Assembly: GCF_000169195.2 (NCBI RefSeq)
Contig: NC_016023.1
Location: 3,348,001 to 3,412,000 of the forward strand
Length of the DNA stretch: 64,000 nucleotides
Source: Heyndrickxia coagulans 36D1
Lineage (GTDB): Bacteria > Bacillota > Bacilli > Bacillales > Bacillaceae_C
Direction: 5' to 3'
Shown here: in pieces, positions 25,697 through 34,563 of the stretch
Numbering within the stretch: the stretch's first letter is position 1
Layout of the letters: each line of letters begins with the position of its first letter
The notes under the pieces: model-generated
What the model saw: only the letters and a program-made list of their open reading frames with translations
Database searches by the model: none
What the model was told of the DNA's origin: nothing
Program-made: the position numbers and the translations under genes

Positions 25697-26110
25697 CTAT
25701 TTTGTCAGGGCATGTTCCACTTTAATGCAGCGGTTCATCACAACGGTATAGCCTTTTTCTTTTAAAAACCGGTATGCTTCCTCGTTTTCGATGCCGAGCT
25801 GCGCCCAGAAAACGTCCGCATCGATTTCATCAAACTCCCGTGCCAGCTCCGGCAAATATTCGGGCCGCCTGAAAATATCCACAATGTCCACATGGCCTTC
25901 GATATCTTTTAAGCTCGGGACAGCCTTTTCCCCGAGAATTTCCGTTGCTTTCGGATTGACCGGAATAATCTCATAGCCGGCATCCTGCATGGCTTTGGCT
26001 ACCGTATAAGATGTTTTTTCCGGGTTATTGCTCAAGCCAACCACTGCAATTCGTTTTGCTTTTTGTAAAATTTCCCTGATTTCTTCCCTGCTCGGATTTT
26101 CGATTGCCAT
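25697..26110 (-). CDS. yneT: CoA-binding domain protein
   Basis: A 137-residue Rossmann-fold protein of the CoA_binding_2 family. The N-terminal KRIAVVGLSNNPEKTSYTVA (about residues 19-38) is the nucleotide-binding turn, and GYEIIPVNPKATEILGEKA follows as in B. subtilis YneT. It may sense or bind CoA or a related nucleotide; no enzymatic role is known. It lies in the conserved parE-yneT-plsY order, divergent from plsY. Confidence 0.9.
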   Translation of the reverse strand: MAIENPSREEIREILQKAKRIAVVGLSNNPEKTSYTVAKAMQDAGYEIIPVNPKATEILGEKAVPSLKDIEGHVDIVDIFRRPEYLPELAREFDEIDADVFWAQLGIENEEAYRFLKEKGYTVVMNRCIKVEHALTK

Positions 26111-26282
26111 TTGATCAACACCTCTCCTTTCTTGTACTTTCGCCAGTCTGATCCCAACTTAAACATTCGCTTGATCTTTTCCAATTCCTGCTCGGTTAGA
26201 AAATCTGCACGGAATCGGCAAAAAATATTCCTCTTTCCTTTAAGAACATGCTACAATAAGCATAGATTTTTTCCAAGGAGTT

Positions 26283-26888
26283 TTGTACATGAATATTGTC
26301 CTGATGATCCTTTTGGCTTACCTGCTCGGCTCAATCCCGACAGGCCTGATCGTTGGTAAGCTTTTTTACGGTATAGACATCCGCGAACACGGCAGCGGAA
26401 ATCTCGGTGCGACCAATACGTTCCGTGTGCTCGGGTTCAAAGCCGGCAGTGTCGTAACAGTGGTGGATATTCTGAAAGGGACAATCGCCACCTTATTGCC
26501 CCACTTTTTTGGCCTGGAGCATACGGTGCACCCGCTTTTAATCGGGATGATCGCTGTTATCGGCCATATGCTTCCGGTATTTGCCAAATTTAAAGGCGGC
26601 AAAGCGGTGGCAACTTCCGCCGGCGTTGTTCTTGCCTATCAATGGCCATTGTTTGTCATGGTCATCATCGTTTTTTTGATTACATTAAAATGGAGCAAAT
26701 ACGTTTCGCTTTCTTCTATCATGGCGGCTGTTTTTGGCATCCTGTATACGCTCATTTATATGATTGCAACACATGACTGGCCGCTGTTCGTCATCGTTCT
26801 GGCGCTTGCCTCTTTCATTATTTACCGCCATAAAGCCAATATTAAGCGGATTAAAAATAAGACCGAGCCAAAAGTCAAGTGGCTGTAA
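26283..26888 (+). CDS. plsY: Acyl-phosphate:glycerol-3-phosphate acyltransferase
   Basis: A 201-residue membrane enzyme with about five to seven helices that makes lysophosphatidate from acyl-phosphate and glycerol-3-phosphate, the first step of phospholipid synthesis. The three conserved cytoplasmic motifs are present: [29 protein letters not shown] and [19 protein letters not shown] precedes the ATG by 8 nt. Its position matches B. subtilis yneS (plsY). Confidence 0.96.
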   Translation: MYMNIVLMILLAYLLGSIPTGLIVGKLFYGIDIREHGSGNLGATNTFRVLGFKAGSVVTVVDILKGTIATLLPHFFGLEHTVHPLLIGMIAVIGHMLPVFAKFKGGKAVATSAGVVLAYQWPLFVMVIIVFLITLKWSKYVSLSSIMAAVFGILYTLIYMIATHDWPLFVIVLALASFIIYRHKANIKRIKNKTEPKVKWL

Positions 26889-27017
26889 GGCAGCCATTGT
26901 TTCTAAATCTGATGTTTCCTATAACCCGGGGCCGGTAAACGAAGGCAAAAGGTTAGGGAAAAAACGTGCTTTGGTCTATAATGAAAATGTAAAAGGCAGT
27001 TGGAAGGAAGTGGCGGC

Positions 27018-27311
27018 ATGAAAATGCACATTACAGATGAGGCAGTAAACTGGTTTAAAAGGGAACTGGAACTGGACGACGGCGAGTCCGTCCGTTTTTT
27101 TGCCAAATACGGCGGCTCCACGCCTGTCCAACACGGGTTTTCACTTGGTGTTCAAAAAGACGTTCCCGACGATCCGGTGGCGGCCGTTGAACGGAACGGC
27201 CATGCTTTTTTCATTGAAGGCACGGACGAATGGTATTTTGACGGCCATGATTTGTATATCGGGTATGACCCGAAACGGGATGAACCGGTATATGAATATA
27301 AAAAAGGTTAA
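27018..27311 (+). CDS. yneR: HesB-like (IscA-fold) protein YneR
   Basis: A 97-residue HesB-fold protein: MKMHITDEAVNWFKRELEL, then a beta-rich core (VRFFAKYGGSTPVQHGFSLG) and EWYFDGHDLYIGYDPKRDEP. The iron-sulfur carrier cysteines of true IscA proteins are absent, as in other YneR proteins, so the role is unknown. The ATG at 27018 has AAGGAAG 7 nt upstream; the TTG at 27000 is less likely. Location between plsY and yneQ is as in B. subtilis. Confidence 0.88.
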   Translation: MKMHITDEAVNWFKRELELDDGESVRFFAKYGGSTPVQHGFSLGVQKDVPDDPVAAVERNGHAFFIEGTDEWYFDGHDLYIGYDPKRDEPVYEYKKG

Positions 27312-27362
27312 AACCGGGATCATCCGGCAGCTTTTGCTTTTTTGCTGCCAGTGATGCCGGTT
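27310..27362. terminator. Bidirectional terminator between yneR and yneQ
   Basis: Nested stems AACCGG...CCGGTT and GGCAGC...GCTGCC with T runs at either end separate the convergent genes. Confidence 0.75.
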
Positions 27363-27364
27363 TT

Positions 27365-27673
27365 TCATTTTAAAAATTTTTTTGCTTCCGCAAGGCGCCC
27401 TTCTTTTTGCAAAATTTCTCGCTGCTTCCTGCCAAGCAGGTCGAAATGGCTGTAACCGTCTTTACGGACATGAATCCATTCTTTTTTCAGCTGGTAGCGT
27501 GCTCCCCATGCAGCGAGTTTCTCCAGATCTTTACAGCCGACTTTTGTGACCGATTTTGCGCCGGGGAAACGGTCGTCCAGCCAAAAATGCGTTAAAAACG
27601 CAATCTCCCCGCGGTCAATCGCCGCTTTCCACGCTTTAAGCTGGTTGCGGTGTATGCCAAAAGCCAAATCCAT
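27365..27673 (-). CDS. yneQ: Conserved protein YneQ
   Basis: A 102-residue basic protein (DLAFGIHRNQLKAWKAAIDR, THFWLDDRFPGAKSVTKVGC, then KKEWIHVRKDGYSHFDLLGRKQRE). No catalytic motif is known to me. The match is by position and length to B. subtilis yneQ, between yneR and yneP. Its start lies 9 bp after the yneP stop, so the two are probably co-transcribed. Confidence 0.82.
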   Translation of the reverse strand: MDLAFGIHRNQLKAWKAAIDRGEIAFLTHFWLDDRFPGAKSVTKVGCKDLEKLAAWGARYQLKKEWIHVRKDGYSHFDLLGRKQREILQKEGRLAEAKKFLK

Positions 27674-27682
27674 CCCCCCGCT

Positions 27683-28102
27683 TTATGATTTTTTTGCTTT
27701 TTCATATGCTTCATGCCATTTTGGGTAGAGGCGGCGGAACGAAACCGGTCGGAAGCTGTCTTTCTTTACGCAGACATGTGTTGAACTCGCGGCCACGGCA
27801 AGGTCGCCGGTTTCTGTGTAAATCTCATAGCCGTACGTTACGCGCAGCCCGTCATATGCATCGACCCATGTTTTTACGGTCACTGTTTCCCCGTAACGGG
27901 CCGGTTTTTTGTATGAAATTTGAATATCGATGACCGGCGACAAAATCCCGTCTTTTTCCATATCCGCATAACGGAAGCCAAGGTCTTCGATTAATTTCGT
28001 CCGCCCCACTTCCATCCAAATCAGGTAATTGGCGTGGTACACAACCCCCATTTGGTCTGTTTCTGCATACCGCACTTTGACTTCTGTTTCTGATACAAAC
28101 AT
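27683..28102 (-). CDS. yneP: Acyl-CoA thioesterase (4HBT family)
   Basis: A 139-residue hot-dog-fold thioesterase. The active-site segment VRYAETDQMGVVYHANYLIW (about residues 9-28, catalytic Asp in ETDQMG) is the 4-hydroxybenzoyl-CoA thioesterase signature, and AVAASSTHVCVKK is the last conserved strand. The ATG at 28102 follows AGAGGTG by 6 nt; the frame is open upstream without an RBS. The acyl group hydrolysed is unknown. Confidence 0.9.
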   Translation of the reverse strand: MFVSETEVKVRYAETDQMGVVYHANYLIWMEVGRTKLIEDLGFRYADMEKDGILSPVIDIQISYKKPARYGETVTVKTWVDAYDGLRVTYGYEIYTETGDLAVAASSTHVCVKKDSFRPVSFRRLYPKWHEAYEKAKKS

Positions 28103-28230
28103 CCCGGACACCTCTTTCATATGTACAGTCAATTTTATTTTAGCATAAAGAAAATTCCCCCTCCTAAAAGGATGCCTGATACGGGGCCGGGAAAACTTCG
28201 GATGCACGCATGGTCGCAGCAAAAGGAGAG

Positions 28231-28306
28231 AAAAAACGGCCTTTCCGAGAGGGAAAAGGCGTGGTTCCAAAGAAACGCTGCTGTTTTCCGTCGAAAGGCC
28301 GTTTTC
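28231..28306 (-). terminator. Terminator after sspN-tlp
   Basis: AAAACGGCCTTTC and GAAAGGCCGTTTT form a perfect 13-bp stem enclosing about 47 nt that can themselves pair. On the minus strand it directly follows tlp. Confidence 0.75.
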
Positions 28307-28308
28307 GT

Positions 28309-28539
28309 TTATTGCTGCTGTTTGTATGCGGCTTCGTCTTTTACCTCGGTTCTCATCGCTTCGAGGCTTTCACGGCGCCGCTCATTTTTTTCCTTTATTT
28401 GTTGGATTTGCGTTTCATCGCTTGTAACGGCAAGCGATTCTTCCGCGCTTTCCATGTTTTCGATCGTATTGTGGATCATGTTTTGCAGTTTTTCCACATT
28501 ATCGCTGCGGTCGTCCGGTTTCGGTCGGTTATGCGCCAT
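28309..28539 (-). CDS. tlp: Small acid-soluble spore protein Tlp
   Basis: A 76-residue, highly charged, helical protein: NRPKPDDRSDNVEKLQNMIH, then NTIENMESAEESLA and a long charged helix. This is Tlp, made in the forespore under sigma-G. It lies 27 bp after sspN, the same operon as in B. subtilis. GAGGAG precedes the ATG. Confidence 0.93.
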   Translation of the reverse strand: MAHNRPKPDDRSDNVEKLQNMIHNTIENMESAEESLAVTSDETQIQQIKEKNERRRESLEAMRTEVKDEAAYKQQQ

Positions 28540-28566
28540 TGTGTTCTCCTCCTTCGGCTGTGAAAG

Positions 28567-28710
28567 CTACTCCCCTTTTGTCTGTATCACCTGGGCGTGC
28601 TGTCCCGAACGGTCCTGCATCTTCTTCCCCTTATTGCCGGAAAATCCGCGCGGCTGCGTGCCAAGATGATCGGGAACGAAATATTTGCTTTTCTTGTTTG
28701 GGTTGCCCAT
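28567..28710 (-). CDS. sspN: Small acid-soluble spore protein N
   Basis: A 47-residue protein beginning [20 protein letters not shown] and continuing through [20 protein letters not shown], close to SspN of B. subtilis (MGNP..., HIGTQ, GGNKGKQMQD). GGAGGGGGGAG precedes the ATG. It is below usual gene-calling size. It is the first gene of the forespore operon sspN-tlp. Confidence 0.92.
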   Translation of the reverse strand: MGNPNKKSKYFVPDHLGTQPRGFSGNKGKKMQDRSGQHAQVIQTKGE

Positions 28711-28776
28711 CCTATCTCCCCCCTCCTTATACATTTTCCCCAGGAGGAAAGCGGATTATGATTCACAAACAGTGGC

Positions 28777-28911
28777 TTATTCTGCTAATTTCATCTCGTG
28801 TTTCCGGTCCAGCCGTTCTTCTATCCGCATCAGCGCATCCCTGTCGCGCAACAGTTCCTGTTTATTTTCGGCAACAAGATCCGAAAGGGTCTTTTTATGG
28901 GTTTTTCTCAT
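28777..28911 (-). CDS. FbpB-like small basic protein
   Basis: A 44-residue basic protein: MRKTHKKTLSDLVAENKQEL, then LLRDRDALMRIEERLDRKHE. This matches the FbpB (Fur-regulated basic protein) pattern; B. subtilis FbpB helps the sRNA FsrA in the iron-sparing response. AAGGAG lies upstream of the ATG. I see no clear Fur box before it, so iron regulation is not established here. It is located next to acnA, an FsrA target in B. subtilis. Confidence 0.7.
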   Translation of the reverse strand: MRKTHKKTLSDLVAENKQELLRDRDALMRIEERLDRKHEMKLAE

Positions 28912-28980
28912 ATTTGCCACTCCTTACAAGTATTTTTACTTAGTATGGGCAATTATGGGAAAAATTATAAATTTGATTCA

Positions 28981-29012
28981 AAAAAAGCTGCGGCTTTGGC
29001 CGCAGCTTTTTT
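28981..29012. terminator. Terminator after acnA
   Basis: AAAAAAGCTGCGGC and GCCGCAGCTTTTTT form a perfect stem with a TTTG loop right after the aconitase stop codon. Confidence 0.92.
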
Positions 29013-29017
29013 AAACA

Positions 29018-31753
29018 TTATGATTTTGATTTCACTTCATTTTTGGACTGCTGTAGTTTTTCGCGCAGCACCATTTGCAGGATGCCGCCGTGGCGGTAAT
29101 AGTCAATTTCTACATCGGAATCGAAACGGACAAGCGCTTCAAATTCCGTTTTCTTCCCGTTTTCGTCGGTAGCCGTCACTTTTATCCAGTCATGCGGTTT
29201 AACATTTTCGTCAATATGGACATCAAATGTTTCTTTGCCGGATAAGCCGAGTGTGTCGGCATTTTCCCCTTTTTTGAACTGCAGCGGCAGCACGCCCATG
29301 AGAACGAGGTTGGAACGGTGGATCCGTTCAAAGCTTTCCGCAATCACGGTTTTAATGCCAAGCAGGTATGTGCCTTTTGCCGCCCAGTCGCGCGATGAGC
29401 CCATGCCGTAATCTTTGCCGGCAAGAACCACAAGGCCGGTGCCGTTTTCTTTATAACGCATGGCTGCATCATAAATCGACGTCACTTCATTCGTCGGCCA
29501 GTAAGTCGTGTAGCCGCCTTCCGTACCCGGTGCAATTTGGTTGCGGATGCGGATGTTGGCAAATGTTCCGCGCATCATGACTTCATGGTTGCCGCGACGG
29601 GAACCATAAGAGTTAAAGTCACGCGGTTCGACTCCTTTTGACAACAGGTATTTTCCGGCAGGGGTGTCTTTGCCGATCGCACCTGCAGGCGAAATATGGT
29701 CCGTTGTCACCGAATCGCCGAATTTGCCGATGACGCGCAGGCTCGACAGCGGCTGTACTTCGCCCGGTTCAGGCGAGAGATTTTCAAAGAACGGCGGATT
29801 TTGAATGTAAGTCGATTCTGCATCCCATGTATACAACGGTTCGTCGCTCGTTTCGATCGCATTCCACCGTTCATTGTCGGTAAAGACGTTTTCATATTGT
29901 TTGCGGAACAGTTCCGGCGTGACGACTTTTTGAACATTTTCTTTGATTTCATCCGCTTGCGGCCAAATATCCTTCAGGTAGACGTCTTGGCCGTCTTTGT
30001 CTTTGCCGATCGGGTCATGGTTTAAATCGATATTCACCGTTCCTGCGAGCGCATAAGCAACGACAAGCGGCGGCGAAGCCAGATAGTTGGCTTTGACAAG
30101 CGGATGGATCCGGCCTTCAAAATTCCGGTTCCCGGAAAGGACACTCGTTACGAGCAAATCATTGTCCATGATGGTTTTTTCAATTTCTTCCTTCAACGGA
30201 CCGGAGTTTCCGATACAGGTTGTACAACCATAACCGACCAGGTTAAAGCCAAGTTGTTCGAGGTACGGCATTAAACCGGAGTCTTTTAAGTAGCCGGTCA
30301 CGACTTTTGATCCAGGCGCAAGCGATGTTTTCACATATTTCGGCACTTCCAGCCCTTTTTCAACCGCTTTTTTCGCAAGCAGGCCGGCCCCGAGCATAAC
30401 GTAAGGGTTTGAAGTGTTTGTGCAGCTCGTAATCGCTGCAATGGCGACTGCGCCGGTTTTTATCGCAGCTGTTTCGCCGTTGTTAAAATGGATCACAGCT
30501 TCTTTATCGAGCTCTTTTTCATCCAGTCCGAAACCTTGGTTGCCGGCAGGCGCCGTAATCGCTTTTTGGAAAGCAGACTGCATTTGCGATAACGGAATCA
30601 AATCCTGCGGGCGTTTCGGGCCGGAAAGGTTGGCTTCAATTTCAGAAAGGTTCAGTTCAAGCACATCCGTATAAACCGGGTCTTCTTTGTCCGGCGTAAA
30701 GAACATGCCGTTTTCTTTCAAGTAAGTTTCCACCACTTTTACATGTTCTTCGCTGCGGCCGGTTAAGCGCAAATAGGCAAGCGACTCATCGTCAACCGGG
30801 AAGAAACCGCAAGTTGCCCCGTATTCAGGCGCCATGTTTGCAATCGTCGCACGGTCTGCAAGCGGCAGCGTTGAGACGCCCGGGCCAAAGAATTCGACAA
30901 ATTTGCCGACCACGCCTTTTTGGCGCAAAAGCTGGGTGACTTTTAACGCAAGGTCGGTTGCGGTTGCCCCGTTCGGAAGCGATCCGGTCATTTTTACGCC
31001 GATAACTTCCGGAATTGGGAAATACGAAGGCTGGCCGAGCATGCCGGCTTCCGCTTCGATACCGCCGACACCCCATCCGAGCACCCCGAGTCCATTGACC
31101 ATTGTCGTATGGGAATCGGTCCCGACGAGGGTATCCGGATACGTTTCATATTCGCCGTTTTCCAGTTCTTTTTCATGGACGACACTTGCCAGATACTCAA
31201 GGTTTACCTGGTGGACAATCCCCGTTGCAGGCGGAACGGCACGGTAATTGTCAAACGCTTTTTGGGCCCAGTTTAAAAATTTATAGCGTTCGGCATTGCG
31301 TTTGAATTCAAAATCCATATTCACCTGAAGGGCATCCGGCGCACCGTATTTATCAACCTGAACCGAGTGGTCGATCACAAGGTCAACCGGTACTTCCGGA
31401 TTGATTTTATCCGCGTTTCCGCCCAAATCAGCCATCGCTTTGCGGAGCGATGCAAGATCGACAACAACTGGAACACCGGTAAAATCCTGCAAAATAACGC
31501 GTGACGGCTTAAACGGGACTTCTTTGTCCTTTACTTCATCCGATCCCCATTTTGCCAAATCTTCAACATGTTCTTTCGTAATCGCGCGGCCGTCCATTTG
31601 GCGGAGCACCGATTCAAGCAGCACTTTAATCGAATAAGGCAGGCGCGACACATTGGCGATTCCTGCGTCTTGCAGCGCTGTTAGGCGGTAATAGTGATAG
31701 CGTTTCCCATTTACTTCAAAAATGGAACGCGCTTTAAAGACATCATTGGACAT
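29018..31753 (-). CDS. acnA: Aconitate hydratase
   Basis: A 911-residue aconitase of the AcnA/IRP1 type (citB in B. subtilis), which isomerises citrate and isocitrate in the TCA cycle and can bind RNA when its cluster is lost. The 4Fe-4S ligands are in [12 protein letters not shown] and [14 protein letters not shown]. The swivel-domain motif [15 protein letters not shown] is near the C-terminus. The ATG at 31753 follows AAGGGGG at 8 nt; an upstream ATG at 31780 is less likely. A CcpC-type operator lies in the promoter. Confidence 0.97.
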   Translation of the reverse strand: MSNDVFKARSIFEVNGKRYHYYRLTALQDAGIANVSRLPYSIKVLLESVLRQMDGRAITKEHVEDLAKWGSDEVKDKEVPFKPSRVILQDFTGVPVVVDLASLRKAMADLGGNADKINPEVPVDLVIDHSVQVDKYGAPDALQVNMDFEFKRNAERYKFLNWAQKAFDNYRAVPPATGIVHQVNLEYLASVVHEKELENGEYETYPDTLVGTDSHTTMVNGLGVLGWGVGGIEAEAGMLGQPSYFPIPEVIGVKMTGSLPNGATATDLALKVTQLLRQKGVVGKFVEFFGPGVSTLPLADRATIANMAPEYGATCGFFPVDDESLAYLRLTGRSEEHVKVVETYLKENGMFFTPDKEDPVYTDVLELNLSEIEANLSGPKRPQDLIPLSQMQSAFQKAITAPAGNQGFGLDEKELDKEAVIHFNNGETAAIKTGAVAIAAITSCTNTSNPYVMLGAGLLAKKAVEKGLEVPKYVKTSLAPGSKVVTGYLKDSGLMPYLEQLGFNLVGYGCTTCIGNSGPLKEEIEKTIMDNDLLVTSVLSGNRNFEGRIHPLVKANYLASPPLVVAYALAGTVNIDLNHDPIGKDKDGQDVYLKDIWPQADEIKENVQKVVTPELFRKQYENVFTDNERWNAIETSDEPLYTWDAESTYIQNPPFFENLSPEPGEVQPLSSLRVIGKFGDSVTTDHISPAGAIGKDTPAGKYLLSKGVEPRDFNSYGSRRGNHEVMMRGTFANIRIRNQIAPGTEGGYTTYWPTNEVTSIYDAAMRYKENGTGLVVLAGKDYGMGSSRDWAAKGTYLLGIKTVIAESFERIHRSNLVLMGVLPLQFKKGENADTLGLSGKETFDVHIDENVKPHDWIKVTATDENGKKTEFEALVRFDSDVEIDYYRHGGILQMVLREKLQQSKNEVKSKS

Positions 31754-31836
31754 GTCTTTTCCCCCTTTGTCAAGATTCATATTTTCATCATTTAAAAGAT
31801 TAACAGAATGATTCGTAAAAAACGCCTCACAGTTTC

Positions 31837-31903
31837 ATCTTATTACAAGAAATGACATAAGTAAATAACAATAATATTATTGTGTGTGATAAGTTTTAAT
31901 TAT
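31837..31903 (-). promoter_or_regulatory. acnA promoter with CcpC-type operator
   Basis: On the minus strand TTTACT (31860-31865) and TAAGAT (31837-31842) have a 17-bp spacer, giving a start site near 31830. The dyad ATAA-N7-TTAT occupies 31889-31903, centred at about -66, and a half-site TTAT/ATAA is at 31857-31860, about -27 to -30. This is the same geometry as the B. subtilis citB promoter, where CcpC binds a dyad at -66 and a half-site at -27. Confidence 0.72.
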
Positions 31904-31997
31904 ATCACCTGTCGTTTGGTTTGCAAAAAATTTATCGGCAAGGTATGATTTTTCCTTTATTCAACATACTGAAACTGTGGCCAGGGAGGTGAGCCTT

Positions 31998-32147
31998 GTG
32001 ACAAGACAGAAAGCAAACCATATCCGGCCGGGCATGAATACGGCAAAAGCGCAAGGGAAAGGCGCCGGATACAATGAAGAATTTTCAAACGAGCCTTTAA
32101 CGGAAAAAGAAAGACAGTTTAACAAAAAACGCAAGAAAAACCAGTAG
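31998..32147 (+). CDS. sspO: Small acid-soluble spore protein O
   Basis: A 49-residue protein ([20 protein letters not shown], then KGAGYNEE and a C-terminal [16 protein letters not shown]) matching SspO of B. subtilis. It starts at GTG with GGGAGGTGA 5 nt upstream. It is divergent from acnA as in B. subtilis, but sspP does not follow it; a terminator does. Confidence 0.93.
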   Translation: MTRQKANHIRPGMNTAKAQGKGAGYNEEFSNEPLTEKERQFNKKRKKNQ

Positions 32148-32157
32148 CATGGGATGG

Positions 32158-32194
32158 CAAAGAAATCAGCTTTATGGGCTGATTTCTTTGTTTT
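32158..32194 (+). terminator. Terminator after sspO
   Basis: AAAGAAATCAGC and GCTGATTTCTTT form a perfect 12-bp stem followed by GTTTTGG. Confidence 0.8.
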
Positions 32195-32236
32195 GGCCAT
32201 TGAGAATCTTTATCAATATAATATTAATGTTTTTCT

Positions 32237-33481
32237 TTAGATGGCCCAGTCCCCATTGCGGAATACCGGCACAACGGTTCCATCCTGCTTGATGCCGTCA
32301 ATATTCATATCAGCAGAGCCGATCATGAAGTCAACGTGGACATTGGAGACATTCATGCCGTGTTTTAACAGTTCTTCTTCGCTCATTTTCGTGCCGCCCT
32401 GGATCGTTGTCGGATAGGCTGCACCAATGGCCAGGTGGTTCGAGGCATTCTCGTCAAACAATGTATTGAAAAATGTAATGCCGGACTGTGAAATCGGCGA
32501 CGGATCCGGTACAAGCGCAACTTCCCCGAGCCCTGTTGCACCCTCGTTTTCAAACACGAGTTTTTTGATCGCTTCTTCGCCTTTTTCAGCAGAAATATCG
32601 ACGATTTTCCCGTCTTTAAAGTGGACAACAATGCCTTCGATTAAAGTGCCTGCATAACTTAATGGTTTTGTGCTGCGCACGACGCCTTCCATCCTGTGCG
32701 TATCCGGTGCAGTAAACACTTCCTCCGTTGGCATATTGGCAATGAATTCTTCGCCTTTCGGGTTCACGCTGCCCGCACTGGCCCAAATATGGTTTTTCGG
32801 AAGGCCGAGTGTAAGGTCCGTCCCCGGCGCCGTATAATGAAGGGCATCGAATTGAATGTCGTTTAACTTCGCCGCTTTTTCATTTAACGTCTGTTTATGC
32901 TGTTCCCAGGCGGCAACCGGGTCGTCCGCGTAGACACGGCATGTTTTAAAAATCTGATCCCAAAGCGCATCGACTTGTGCTTCTTCGGTTTCTAAATCCG
33001 GGAATACTGCTTTTGCCCATCCGGCCCCCGCCGCTGCAGCAACCGTCCATTTGATATCGTCATTTTGCGTGGCAACCCGCTGCGCTTTGAAAGCTTTCGC
33101 TGCTGTATTTTGATAAGCGGCCACTTTGTGCGGATCGACATCATTGAGCAGGCCGGGATCGCTTGAAAGAATAGACAGCCGGCTCACTTTATGGTTAAGC
33201 ACATGGTCTTCCGTCTCGGCAATTTTGTAATCCGGAATATGTGTCAGCACTTCCTGCGGCTGATTCAGATAATGCTGTTTTGTAATTTCATCATCCGACC
33301 ATTCGACGATTACTTTTTCCGCGCCTAGTGCATACGCTTCTTTTACGACAAGGCGCGCAAGTTTTGCCTGGTCGACTGCAATATATACTTTTACCCAGTC
33401 GCCCTGCTTTACATTGATGCCCTTTGTCACGAGCAATTTCGCATATTTTTGTAAATTCTGTTCAAAATTTGGCAAAGCCAT
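32237..33481 (-). CDS. ampS: Aminopeptidase (M29 family)
   Basis: A 414-residue metallo-aminopeptidase of peptidase family M29. Family features include NMPTEEVFTAPD (metal-binding glutamate, about residue 252), EGIVVHFKDGKI, and the C-terminal NVHVDFMIGSADMNIDG with a metal-ligand histidine and aspartate. The ATG at 33481 follows GGAGGG; the frame is open ten codons further up without an RBS. It removes N-terminal residues from peptides; members are often dimeric and cobalt- or zinc-dependent. Confidence 0.92.
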   Translation of the reverse strand: MALPNFEQNLQKYAKLLVTKGINVKQGDWVKVYIAVDQAKLARLVVKEAYALGAEKVIVEWSDDEITKQHYLNQPQEVLTHIPDYKIAETEDHVLNHKVSRLSILSSDPGLLNDVDPHKVAAYQNTAAKAFKAQRVATQNDDIKWTVAAAAGAGWAKAVFPDLETEEAQVDALWDQIFKTCRVYADDPVAAWEQHKQTLNEKAAKLNDIQFDALHYTAPGTDLTLGLPKNHIWASAGSVNPKGEEFIANMPTEEVFTAPDTHRMEGVVRSTKPLSYAGTLIEGIVVHFKDGKIVDISAEKGEEAIKKLVFENEGATGLGEVALVPDPSPISQSGITFFNTLFDENASNHLAIGAAYPTTIQGGTKMSEEELLKHGMNVSNVHVDFMIGSADMNIDGIKQDGTVVPVFRNGDWAI

Positions 33482-33578
33482 TTCGATTCCCTCCTGTTTA
33501 TTATTTTTCATATGTATGAACCCCGCCCGGTCGCAGGCTTGATACCATTCTATATTATACCAGATCCGGGCGCAGATG

Positions 33579-33608
33579 AAAAAAAGCAGGGATCCTCCTC
33601 CCCGCTTT
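33579..33608 (-). terminator. Terminator after the 85-residue protein gene
   Basis: AAAGCGGGG and CCCTGCTTT (minus strand) flank a small loop and lead into TTTTTTCATC. It overlaps the last codons of the gene at 33607. Confidence 0.6.
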
Positions 33609-33864
33609 AATGCAAATCTGTATGTTTTACGATTGTATCCAAATCGCGCCGGAACTGTTCCAATTGCACCCGTTGCGTTTCGCTCGCCACTTCGAGTGCA
33701 TTTTCGATCTCTTGGTACGTTTCGTTGATTTCTTCTTTCAAATGGGCGAGCTGGTGCCCGGCGTCTTCACTTCCCATCTCTACATTCTGCAAGATGTCTT
33801 CCGTCAAGGCCATGTGCTGCTCGGCCGCTTGGAACGCCTGCTGTTTGTCTTTATGGTAAGGCAT
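33607..33864 (-). CDS. Small helical protein, unknown
   Basis: An 85-residue, acidic, all-helical protein ([20 protein letters not shown], then [20 protein letters not shown] and [18 protein letters not shown]), with heptad-like spacing that suggests a helical hairpin. The ATG at 33864 follows GGAG by 8 nt; ATG codons at 33897 and 33870 are less well placed. It is similar in style to small Bacillus DUF proteins, but I recognise no family. Confidence 0.72.
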   Translation of the reverse strand: MPYHKDKQQAFQAAEQHMALTEDILQNVEMGSEDAGHQLAHLKEEINETYQEIENALEVASETQRVQLEQFRRDLDTIVKHTDLH

Positions 33865-33962
33865 TGTCATCTCTCCTTCAAACGATAGTATGTTCAATTT
33901 TTTTCATGGTATGCTGTATAACCGCTTTACAAAAAGCAAATTGTATAGTTGGAGGGATGAAA

Positions 33963-34109
33963 ATGGTAAATAAAAACGACGGAAATGATATACGCAGAAA
34001 CCAGCCAAAAGCAAACAACAGCGGGCAGCCGGAACCGTTAAGCGGCTCAAAAAAGGTTAAAAACCGGAATCATTCAAGGCAAAAGCACAATCCCGGGCAT
34101 GATCTATAA
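33963..34109 (+). CDS. sspP: Small acid-soluble spore protein P
   Basis: A 48-residue protein with the SspP/CotL hallmark [20 protein letters not shown] followed by KHNPGHDL; the length is the same as in B. subtilis. The second of two ATGs (33963) has GGAGG at 7 nt. In B. subtilis sspP directly follows sspO; here the two are 1.8 kb apart with ampS and a small gene on the other strand between them. Confidence 0.93.
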   Translation: MVNKNDGNDIRRNQPKANNSGQPEPLSGSKKVKNRNHSRQKHNPGHDL

Positions 34110-34193
34110 ACTTCAAACCAGAGGATTTCCCGCTTTCTCCTGAAAAGTTCCGCATATTTGTCATTTTAGACGTTTTAGAATACGCCTGCGCAT

Positions 34194-34219
34194 GTTTAGT
34201 CTGGTACAAAAAAGGTAAT
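34194..34219 (+). promoter_or_regulatory. Sigma-B-type promoter candidate
   Basis: GTTTAG and GGTAAT are separated by 14 bp, close to the sigma-B consensus GTTTAA-N12-15-GGGTAT. It lies 59 bp upstream of the GlsB-like gene. In B. subtilis homologous genes such as ywzA and ydaS belong to the sigma-B stress regulon. Confidence 0.5.
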
Positions 34220-34277
34220 AAGTACACCAAGTTCGATAAAAAGACATGAAACTTAAGTTAACAGGAGGAATGTGAAA

Positions 34278-34529
34278 ATGTCGTTTATTCTATATTTAAT
34301 CGTAGGTGGGATTATCGGATGGCTTGCAGGATTGATCATGGGCCGGGACATCCCAGGCGGAATTATCGGAAATATTATTGCTGGGATTGTCGGTGCATGG
34401 CTTGGCGGCGCAATTTTCGGGAATTGGGGGCCGCATATTGCAGGGATGGCCATCATACCTGCTTTAATCGGGGCCATCATTCTCGTCTTTGTGTTAAGCT
34501 TCATTTTAAGAATAGCAAGAAAAGCATAA
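34278..34529 (+). CDS. GlsB/YeaQ/YmgE family stress membrane protein
   Basis: An 83-residue, glycine-rich membrane protein with three short helices: LIVGGIIGWLAGLIMGRDIP, then GGIIGNIIAGIVGAWLGGAIFG and a C-terminal hydrophobic helix. This is the transglycosylase-associated (Tag) family, induced by stress in many bacteria; its biochemical role is not known. AGGAGG lies 9 nt before ATG 34278. A sigma-B-like promoter is upstream and a terminator downstream. Confidence 0.88.
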   Translation: MSFILYLIVGGIIGWLAGLIMGRDIPGGIIGNIIAGIVGAWLGGAIFGNWGPHIAGMAIIPALIGAIILVFVLSFILRIARKA

Positions 34530-34534
34530 CAGTA

Positions 34535-34563
34535 AAAAAGGGCGGCCAGAACCGCCCTTTTTT
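34535..34563. terminator. Bidirectional terminator
   Basis: AAAAAAGGGCGG and CCGCCCTTTTTT form a perfect stem between the convergent GlsB-like and transglycosylase genes. Confidence 0.92.

Noticed and set aside
28900-29000. Fur box before the FbpB-like gene
   Set aside because: I could not find a convincing TGATAATNATTATCA-type palindrome.
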